The position numbers and the translations under genes are program-made. Below, piece by piece: positions 1 through 4,407 of a stretch of DNA of 10,187 nucleotides. Position 1 is the first letter of the stretch; the number at the start of each line of letters is the position of its first letter. This DNA comes from Spirochaetaceae bacterium. GTDB taxonomy: Bacteria; Spirochaetota; Spirochaetia; Treponematales; Breznakiellaceae. The DNA lies in NCBI GenBank assembly GCA_031290855.1, contig JAISLM010000066.1, forward strand, positions 1-10,187, written 5' to 3'. Under the pieces are notes generated by a model. The model ran no database searches and had not been told where the DNA came from. It saw nothing but the letters and a program-made list of their open reading frames with translations.

Positions 1-100
1 TGTTGACGCGGGTACTGATTTCGTACCACACGCCCTGTTTCAGCATTCTTAAATGTCTCATGTAAATATATGGGCGCTTGCCCGCGTTTTGCTTTAACAT
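1..100 (-). CDS. N-terminus of a probable Y1/REP-associated tyrosine transposase (RAYT), cut by window edge
   Basis: A reading frame opens at an ATG (98-100) and stays open for 33 codons to the window edge. The peptide includes MRHLRMLKQGVWYEISTRVN. The pattern of a basic start, then L-K-x-G-x-W-Y-E-I-x-T-R-V-N, resembles the first beta strand of IS200/RAYT Y1 transposases (single-strand DNA transposases with an HUH motif and a catalytic tyrosine). Neither the HUH nor the Tyr can be seen here because that part is outside the window. A second possible start is the ATG at 59-61, which would begin exactly at MRHLRML. Neither start has a good Shine-Dalgarno sequence. The gene lies on the same strand as ktrB, 311 bp downstream of it. 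Members of this family move REP-type palindromes, and this window is rich in palindromes. The family call rests on about 20 residues, so it is tentative. Confidence 0.5.
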   Translation of the reverse strand, partial: MLKQNAGKRPYIYMRHLRMLKQGVWYEISTRVN

Positions 101-411
101 ACGGAGAAAAAAGGGAAAGAAGCCGAACCGGAAAGTACCTGCGACCTTCCGGCGGAGCGGCGGGGAGGTTCATCCAAACAATGGAAACACTCTGTAAGCA
201 GCCGGATAAATCAGTCCGGGAAGCAAGCGAGGACCGGGCATAAGCCAAAGCCGTCTACCGTACAACGAAGTCTTTGACCGGGCCGAAATTCTTCGGGCGC
301 ACCGGGAAGCGACTCTGCGGCGACAACATTTACACGGACATTTGGCGGCAATAGGCGGGTAACGCAGGTTGGCTGCGGAGTTTCGTTACGTGAAAATCTA
401 GCCGCAATTTC
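101..411. other. Gene-free stretch between ktrB and the RAYT-like gene
   Basis: No convincing gene was found. On the plus strand an ATG at 181 opens a 20-codon frame that stops, resumes in the same frame with a basic peptide (KSLTGPKFFGRTGKRLCGDN) and stops again. This could be a scrap of a decayed mobile gene, but I recognise no family. Small inverted repeats occur: CCGGA/TCCGG at about 202-219 and CCGAA/TTCGG at about 283-296. The position directly behind ktrB is where its regulatory partner ktrA might be expected, but neither strand encodes a nucleotide-binding RCK-like start. Confidence 0.4.
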
Positions 412-1746
412 CTACTCCAGCAGTAGGGAACCTTCGGGGTATGTGAGGTCGGGGCGGCGCGCGTTTATCGCGGGGAAAGAGAGCGCGAAAAGACCCACAC
501 GGCCCGCAAACATCGTGGCGATCAGAATCCATCTGCCGGCAGCGCTTAGGGACGGCGTTATTCCCAGGCTGAGGCCGACCGTCCCGAAGGCCGATATGCT
601 GTCGAACACCAGCGCCGTGAACGGCCGCCCGCGCAGTCCTTCCGATACGCTTAGCGCACAGATGCAGACAAGCAGCAGGAACAGGCCCTTCAGCACAAAG
701 ACCAGCGCGTTCTGTATCGTTGTAGAGCGTAGCCGGTGATGAAAGACGTTGATGTCGCCGCACTTGTCGGGCTTCTTTAGGAGGAAAACCATAACGACAA
801 AAAGCGTCGTTATCTTTATGCCGCCCGCAATCGAACCGGGAGCGCCGCCGATTATCATCAGGAGGCAGGTCAGCATCTTTGAGGGCTGGCAAAAACCGTT
901 TTGTACGGTCACTTCAAAGCCGGAACTGCGGGTGTTCGCGGTTTGGAAGAACGAATTGAAGGCGGCGTGGAACGTGTTCATGCCGGCGAATGCCCGTCCG
1001 CGCTCAAAAATAAAAAACAGTGTCGTCCCCGCCAGAAGGATCAGCGCCGTCATAAACAGCACGACCTTGCTGTGGTAGCTCAGTCTCCGTATGCGTCCCA
1101 TTGCAAAACGCAGTATGTCGTGCAGGACTAGAAAGCCGATGCCGCCCGATAAGATCAGGATCGACAGGACCAGCATGACGGGGATGTCGCCGGAAAAGCC
1201 TAAAAGCTGGGTCGGAAAAACGGAAAGACCCGTGTTGCAGAATGCGGACACCGAATGAAAGAGCGCCATGAAGAGCCAGTCGTCAACATCGCGCCGGTAA
1301 AAGAGAAAGGACAGGACGGCGGCCCCGGCAAGTTCTATCACAAACGTAAAGATCATGATGCTGCGTATGATCCGCCTGGGACGGTATTCGATGTCGTCAA
1401 GAAAGAAATTTTTTATAGCGCCCGCGCCAGTTAGCCCGAAGCGCATTCCGGGGATTACGAGGGTGAGGCAGCTAAAGCTGATGATGCCAAGCCCGCCAAA
1501 CTGTATCAGGCATAGTAGCGTCCATTCCCCTAAGGGGCCGAACCGCGATATGTCTATCGTCGAAAGGCCGGCCACGCAGACGGCCGAGGCCGCGGTAAAA
1601 ACGGCGTCGGTAAAGCTTAAGTCCCCCGGCCACGAGCCGCCGAACTTCAGTATCAGGGCCCCGGCGAAGATCAGCGCGAGGAATAAGACAAGCAGCCCGA
1701 ATGCGTTGAAGCGTGTGACTATGTTCGCGAGGAAGTTGCGGCGCAG
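412..1746 (-). CDS. ktrB: KtrB/TrkH-family potassium channel subunit, non-standard start
   Basis: Membrane subunit of a K+ uptake system, about 444 residues, close to the usual KtrB length. All four pore-loop repeats are visible, each with its filter glycine (numbered from the CTG start): SAVCVAGLS (G60), SAFCNTGLS (G173), TANTRSSGF (G276) and SAFGTVGLS (G391). The intramembrane gating loop between the two helices of repeat 3 appears as GGAPGSIAGGIK, and MFAGRVG follows repeat 4. The first GTG in frame (1573-1575) lies inside pore loop 1 and would delete TM1, so it cannot be the true start. Upstream codons are coding in character (FGLLVLFLALIFAG is TM1) back to a UAG at 1756-1758, the stop of the aminopeptidase gene, with no ATG, GTG or TTG. 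The best candidate is CTG at 1744-1746, preceded by AGGGGG at 5 nt. Its cytosolic partner KtrA is not in the window. Function is certain to family; the start is uncertain. Confidence 0.9.
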   Translation of the reverse strand: MRRNFLANIVTRFNAFGLLVLFLALIFAGALILKFGGSWPGDLSFTDAVFTAASAVCVAGLSTIDISRFGPLGEWTLLCLIQFGGLGIISFSCLTLVIPGMRFGLTGAGAIKNFFLDDIEYRPRRIIRSIMIFTFVIELAGAAVLSFLFYRRDVDDWLFMALFHSVSAFCNTGLSVFPTQLLGFSGDIPVMLVLSILILSGGIGFLVLHDILRFAMGRIRRLSYHSKVVLFMTALILLAGTTLFFIFERGRAFAGMNTFHAAFNSFFQTANTRSSGFEVTVQNGFCQPSKMLTCLLMIIGGAPGSIAGGIKITTLFVVMVFLLKKPDKCGDINVFHHRLRSTTIQNALVFVLKGLFLLLVCICALSVSEGLRGRPFTALVFDSISAFGTVGLSLGITPSLSAAGRWILIATMFAGRVGLFALSFPAINARRPDLTYPEGSLLLE

Positions 1747-1758
1747 ACCGTCCCCCTA
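1747..1758 (-). promoter_or_regulatory. Ribosome-binding-like AGGGGG overlapping the upstream UAG
   Basis: On the minus strand the aminopeptidase stop UAG runs into five G residues, giving AGGGGG, one mismatch from AGGAGG. It lies 5 nt before a CTG codon in the ktrB frame. This is the only sequence near the ktrB N-terminus that would place a ribosome correctly, and it suggests translational coupling to the upstream gene. The inference is from position and sequence only. Confidence 0.4.
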
Positions 1759-2898
1759 CTCCGAAAGAACGCCGTTTTCTTCGATGACGCGCTCGCCGCC
1801 GTCCGGCATCAGCGCGACTATCGTTGGATTCTTTACCAGGCCGTCGAGGTGTATGAGGCTGGGTGCGTCCTCGTCGTAGTTCTGTCCTATAGCGAAGTGG
1901 CAGGTGTTGAACGCCTTCTCGTCCTCCAGCATATTGCCGCTGATCCGGGCCGCCGGGTTGAGCCCTATCCCCAGCTCGCCTATATTCCGGGCGTTTTTCG
2001 CGTAAACGTCGCCGAGCCCGGCGGGAATCCTGCCTTCCCGTTCAAACTGGACGGCGTTGCGCTCGGCAAGCGTCACCGTCTCGCTCAGTTCGTAGGCCTC
2101 CCTGCCGCCGGAGATATCGCTGACGAAGCCATCCTCCACCACGCACCTGATCGGTGTCTTTATCAGTATGTCCTTCTCGTGCAGGCTGATTGACCCGTCA
2201 AAGACGATCACGCCGCTGGCGGTACCGTTTTCGGGACTGATGAACGTTTCGCCGGCCGGCAGGTTTCCGCCGCTTCCCGCCGCCCGAAAATCCCCGTCAT
2301 CGCACTTTGCCTTGCGACCGGCGAGCCCCGTAACTATGTCCGTCCCTCCGGGCGCTCTTACCCTGACGTATACCGCCTCGTCCAGCACCGCGCCGATCCG
2401 CGCGCAACGTTCTTTCAGCAGCCCGTAATCGACCGGAACCGTCCGCACGAACGATTCCAGCGTTACGGCGGGCGACCAGAAGGCGCGGCAGGATTTCTCG
2501 CCGTACTGTTTCAGGTGGAATATATGATCGTAGCTCTTGCCGCGATACAGATAGGGCGCAGCGATTCCCTTCTTGTCCTTGCCCAGCTTTCCGGCGCTGA
2601 CGGAGATCACAATCTCGGGTGACGAGTCAAACGCCGTTATCAAAGAGTCTTCGGCAAAATCCATCTGAGTCTTGTAAGGTTGAAACACAAGCACGGGCCG
2701 ACCCTCGGCCTCCAGCGCCGCGTCATACAAAGCCATCGATATCAGGGCGGCGTCACGCGCCGGGTTGCTTATCAGCAGAAGGCGCTCGCCCGGCTTCACC
2801 CCCAGCGCCTCGCGCACCGCGATCCGCGCCGCAGACATGAGCTTTTCGTCCTCTCCGGCAAAACCCGCGCCGGAAAAATTATATACCGATTTTTCCAT
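1756..2898 (-). CDS. M29-family metal-dependent aminopeptidase (AmpS/AmpT type)
   Basis: Cytosolic exopeptidase that removes N-terminal amino acids from peptides; 380 residues, near the normal length of the family (about 370-410). The N-terminal half carries the fold that precedes the catalytic domain. The C-terminal half holds all six expected ligands of the two-metal site: E217 in NLPAGE, E308 in NIGELGIGLNP, H334 and Y341 in TCHFAIGQNY, and H350 and D352 in LIHLDGL. The surrounding signatures (GNMLEDEKAF, DGLVKNPTIV) are also intact, so the enzyme is probably active. The ATG at 2898 has no Shine-Dalgarno sequence, but an extended -10 box ends 7 nt upstream of it, so the message may be leaderless. 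The gene is followed on the same strand by ktrB, whose frame begins right after this stop codon. An IS5-like element begins 37 bp upstream of the start. A gene symbol is withheld because M29 naming varies. Confidence 0.93.
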   Translation of the reverse strand: MEKSVYNFSGAGFAGEDEKLMSAARIAVREALGVKPGERLLLISNPARDAALISMALYDAALEAEGRPVLVFQPYKTQMDFAEDSLITAFDSSPEIVISVSAGKLGKDKKGIAAPYLYRGKSYDHIFHLKQYGEKSCRAFWSPAVTLESFVRTVPVDYGLLKERCARIGAVLDEAVYVRVRAPGGTDIVTGLAGRKAKCDDGDFRAAGSGGNLPAGETFISPENGTASGVIVFDGSISLHEKDILIKTPIRCVVEDGFVSDISGGREAYELSETVTLAERNAVQFEREGRIPAGLGDVYAKNARNIGELGIGLNPAARISGNMLEDEKAFNTCHFAIGQNYDEDAPSLIHLDGLVKNPTIVALMPDGGERVIEENGVLSE

Positions 2899-2905
2899 GT
2901 CTTAG

Positions 2906-2914
2906 ATTTTACCA
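2906..2914 (-). promoter_or_regulatory. Extended -10 promoter element of the aminopeptidase gene
   Basis: On the minus strand the sequence TGGTAAAAT is an extended -10 box. The hexamer ends 7 nt before the ATG at 2898, so transcription would begin at or next to the start codon. No good -35 box is seen; the place where one would lie abuts the end of the inserted IS element. Confidence 0.45.
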
Positions 2915-2934
2915 GCCGGATAATTACTGGACTA

Positions 2935-2949
2935 GACACTGTTAGAAAA
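2935..2949 (+). repeat. IS terminal inverted repeat, 2935 end
   Basis: GACACTGTTAGAAAA, an exact reverse complement of 3971-3985, with TA immediately outside. The transposase stop codon (2942-2944, minus) lies within it. Confidence 0.88.
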
Positions 2950-3031
2950 TGAGCCTCCGCACGGCAAGCGCGAACCTAGGGTTCGGCGCCGTATTGAACC
3001 GGACTTTGCTAATAAAACCTAAAAAGTTGAA

Positions 3032-3183
3032 CTTTTCCCAAAACCCGGCTGGTTTTGAGAAAAGCTTCCGAAAAAGCGGTCTAACCGGACTAAGGCCCGC
3101 TTTTTCATATAAATCTAAGGCAGATGGACAAGCAAAGCTTGTCTCCCAAGCAAAGCTTGTCTCCCAAAAACTGAAGTTTTGGG
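3032..3183 (-). repeat. Multi-hairpin palindromic cassette, copy B
   Basis: Three stem-loops are arranged as in copy A but in the opposite orientation. In plus coordinates they are: 3032-3045 pairing with 3051-3064 (14-nt arms, one mismatch); 3070-3079 with 3097-3106 (GAAAAAGCGG/CCGCTTTTTC); and 3163-3169 with 3177-3183 around CTGAAG. On the minus strand the order is hairpin with TTCA-type loop, then the shared core CCTTAGATTTA, then the A-rich/T-rich hairpin, then the CAAAAC/GTTTTG hairpin. An extra 18-bp tandem duplication (3129-3164) sits between the first hairpin and the core. The cassette interrupts the C-terminal codons of the IS5-like transposase. Confidence 0.75.
3129..3164. repeat. 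18-bp perfect tandem duplication
   Basis: CAAGCAAAGCTTGTCTCC occurs twice head to tail (3129-3146 and 3147-3164). Each unit contains most of a small palindrome, ACAAGC-AAA-GCTTGT. Being 18 bp, it adds exactly six codons to whatever frame crosses it. Confidence 0.9.
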
Positions 3184-3516
3184 AAAGCCTCTGTTTATAT
3201 CTGATTTCTCATACCGGACCACCAACCGCAGGTTCTCTTTCAGATTCTCGAATACACTCTCTATCAGACCCCGTTTCTTATACTTCTCTTTGTCATACTC
3301 GATTTCTTTCTTCCTGTTCTTCCGTCCCGGTATTACCGCCGTGTTGTTGTTCCCCCGGTCCCCTATCACAGCGCGTCCGGCTATCTCTTCGCTTAACCGC
3401 GGGGCTGCCTTCACATCACGTACCTCGTCCCGGTCAGAAATCCCTCAGTAAGCTGCCCGCCGCCGCTGCGGCGGACTTTCATCGTCGCGCTGTCGGTTAT
3501 TACTTCATTAAATGTG

Positions 3517-3631
3517 GCTGCTCCAAAACTTCAGTTTTGGAACAGCTTCCTTAGATTTAACGGAAAAACCGGGCTTTAGAACGGTTTTTCCAAGAGCTTG
3601 TTCCAAAACTAACCGAGTTTTGGAACAAGCT
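3517..3631 (+). repeat. Multi-hairpin palindromic cassette, copy A
   Basis: Three stem-loops in 115 bp. The first pairs 3517-3529 with 3534-3546 (13-nt arms, one mismatch, loop TTCA, core CCAAAAC/GTTTTGG). After the core CCTTAGATTTA (3549-3559) the second pairs 3562-3571 with 3582-3591 (GGAAAAACCG/CGGTTTTTCC). The third is a perfect 16-bp stem, AGCTTGTTCCAAAACT at 3595-3610 with 3616-3631, loop AACCG. Copy B has the same order, the same core and related stem sequences in inverse orientation, so the two are members of one repeat family. It is inserted in the IS5-like transposase gene, with ATTT on both sides as a possible target duplication. Confidence 0.78.
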
Positions 3632-3970
3632 AAAATACTATCCCATGCTTCTTCTGAAGGCTCAACAGGATTTTTGCCCGTAACCCCCGTTCGCTACCCC
3701 GTGAAAACCGGTCTTATATCATATGCCAATAGCCGTATGTTTCAGGTAAATCCCGCAAGGTGCGGCCGGTCTTGAGGATATACATTAACGCGAAAAACGC
3801 TTTGTAATGCGGCGACTTCGGCTGACACCCTTTCCGGATGAAAGCTCTTCCGATAACAGGCAAAAACTTCTGATTAAATACTTCTTCGCTTATAGGATAC
3901 AGTAGCCTGTCTTTCTCCATGAGTTTTCCTCCCGCCCTTATCCTGCCTAAGGCCGGCCGGTATTTCAAGC

Positions 3971-3985
3971 TTTTCTAACAGTGTC
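3971..3985 (-). repeat. IS terminal inverted repeat, 3985 end
   Basis: TTTTCTAACAGTGTC on the plus strand, the exact inverse of 2935-2949. TA follows at 3986-3987. Confidence 0.88.
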
Positions 3986-3995
3986 TAACACGTAG

Positions 3996-4068
3996 CTTAC
4001 CAGACGGTAGGGGTCTGACCCCATCCCGACTTAAGTCGTTACCCGGTAATGATTTAGAACAATAAGGC
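3996..4068. repeat. Direct repeat, copy 1 (REP-like, GGGGTCTGACCCC)
   Basis: The core at 4010-4068 matches 4136-4194 over 59 bp with only a couple of differences; looser similarity starts at CTTACC (3996). The unit holds two palindromes, GGGGTC-T-GACCCC and the perfect 12-mer CGACTTAAGTCG. It starts 11 bp outside the IS end. I infer a REP-like mobile repeat. Confidence 0.85.
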
Positions 4069-4121
4069 GTGATCAATGAGCAGTGACGGAAGACGGGTGA
4101 GGGCCGGCGACCAACACGGAA

Positions 4122-4218
4122 CTTACCGATTGGTCGGGGTCTGACCCCATCCCGACTTAAGTCGTTACCCGACAATGATTTAGAACAATAAGGCAAAATC
4201 AATTAGTAATGAGCCGCC
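4122..4218. repeat. Direct repeat, copy 2 (REP-like, GGGGTCTGACCCC)
   Basis: Second copy, offset by exactly 126 bp from copy 1, with the strong match at 4136-4194. Weak similarity continues to about 4218 (ATCAAT, TGA). The spacing of two units is too large, and the unit too palindromic, for a CRISPR array. Confidence 0.82.
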
Positions 4219-4227
4219 TGCGGCGGC
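4213..4227. repeat. GC palindrome GCCGCC-TGC-GGCGGC
   Basis: Perfect 6-bp arms around TGC, framed on each side by AATGAG-like sequence. It is one of several TGC- or TTA-looped palindromes upstream of the citrate synthase gene. Confidence 0.7.
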
Positions 4228-4257
4228 AATGAGAAATGAAGGTTGTCGAGTCTCCCG

Positions 4258-4266
4258 TGCTATAAT
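4258..4266 (+). promoter_or_regulatory. Extended -10 promoter candidate upstream of citrate synthase
   Basis: TGCTATAAT is a perfect extended -10 box (TGnTATAAT). No convincing -35 box lies 17 bp upstream. It would start a transcript near 4273 whose leader contains the two hairpins at 4286-4324 and 4328-4348. Confidence 0.5.
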
Positions 4267-4285
4267 GCTTTTTTAAGAGGGCATG

Positions 4286-4324
4286 GAGGTTGCTGCTCAC
4301 CGCTGCGCGGTGAGTAGCAACCTC
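4286..4324. repeat. 18-bp stem hairpin in the citrate synthase leader
   Basis: GAGGTTGCTGCTCACCGC (4286-4303) pairs with 4307-4324 around the loop TGC. The only non-Watson-Crick position is a G-U wobble, so in RNA the stem is complete. No T-run follows on either strand, so it is not a standard intrinsic terminator. Confidence 0.8.
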
Positions 4325-4327
4325 GAA

Positions 4328-4348
4328 AGCCGACGCTTAGCGTTGGCT
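4328..4348. repeat. 9-bp stem hairpin in the citrate synthase leader
   Basis: AGCCGACGC (4328-4336) pairs with GCGTTGGCT (4340-4348) around TTA, with one G-U wobble. It lies 3 nt after the larger hairpin. Confidence 0.7.
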
Positions 4349-4395
4349 CAAGCGCGTTGAGACGGGCGGGGGTGTATTTATAAAGTGAATGCGGG

Positions 4396-4401
4396 TATAA
4401 T
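4396..4401 (+). promoter_or_regulatory. TATAAT immediately before the citrate synthase start
   Basis: A consensus -10 hexamer ends 6 nt before the ATG at 4408. Transcription from it would begin at or within a base or two of the ATG, giving a leaderless message. No Shine-Dalgarno sequence is present in the 20 nt before the ATG, which fits. No good -35 box is seen. Confidence 0.45.
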
Positions 4402-4407
4402 GAGCGC

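Larger units (their letters stand above)
2942..3920 (-). pseudogene. IS5-family DDE transposase, broken
   Basis: The true start is the ATG at 3918-3920, preceded by GGGAGG at 8 nt. The N-terminus reads YPISEEVFNQKFLPVIG and later RTLRDLPETYGYW, the IS5-type DNA-binding region. A TAA at 3714-3716 replaces a codon, then the same frame continues as DRFSRGSERGLRAKILL and QKKHGIVF. There a hairpin cassette intervenes (to about 3510). The protein resumes as FNEVITDSATMKV, containing the first catalytic Asp. A deletion follows, and the catalytic C-terminus reappears from 3414 down: AVIGDRG, NNTAVIPGRKNRKK and YKKRGLIESVFENLKE (the terminal Glu). After YEKSDINRGF a second cassette fuses an alien tail (PKTSVFGRQALL). 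Beyond it a frame ending in RRLIF and TAA inside the inverted repeat looks like the original C-terminus. Clearly non-functional. Confidence 0.85.
2935..3985 (-). mobile_element. Defective IS5-like insertion sequence (1051 bp), invaded by palindromic cassettes
   Basis: The ends are perfect 15-bp inverted repeats: GACACTGTTAGAAAA at 2935-2949 and its complement at 3971-3985. Both are flanked by TA (2933-2934 and 3986-3987), the likely target duplication. A single transposase reading direction (minus) fills the element, with an IS5-family protein start near one end and its stop codon inside the other inverted repeat. The excess length over a typical 800-900-bp relative is explained by two hairpin cassettes (about 115 and 150 bp). 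The element is not autonomous: the transposase has a nonsense codon, a central deletion and the two insertions. The subgroup within IS5 is not assigned. Confidence 0.85.

Noticed and set aside
181..350. Plus-strand coding remnant starting at ATG 181
   Set aside because: Two stops within about 57 codons and no recognised family; recorded only as part of the intergenic description.
1573..1575. GTG as the start of ktrB
   Set aside because: It falls inside pore loop 1 and would delete the first transmembrane helix; homology continues for 57 codons upstream.
1355..1879. Plus-strand frame across ktrB and the aminopeptidase end
   Set aside because: Arg/Ser/Pro-rich shadow of two well-supported minus-strand genes.
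2949..3554. 201-codon plus-strand frame through the IS element
   Set aside because: Antisense to the transposase; its peptide repeats (AKLVSQ) are the palindromic cassette and the 18-bp duplication translated.
3975..4202. 75-codon minus-strand frame with an internally repeated peptide
   Set aside because: It is the translation of the two 126-bp-spaced direct repeats; no ribosome-binding site and no known family.
3996..4218. CRISPR array
   Set aside because: Only two units with a 126-bp period, long palindromic repeats and no cas genes.
4286..4324. Intrinsic terminator
   Set aside because: The stem is strong, but no T-run follows it on either strand.
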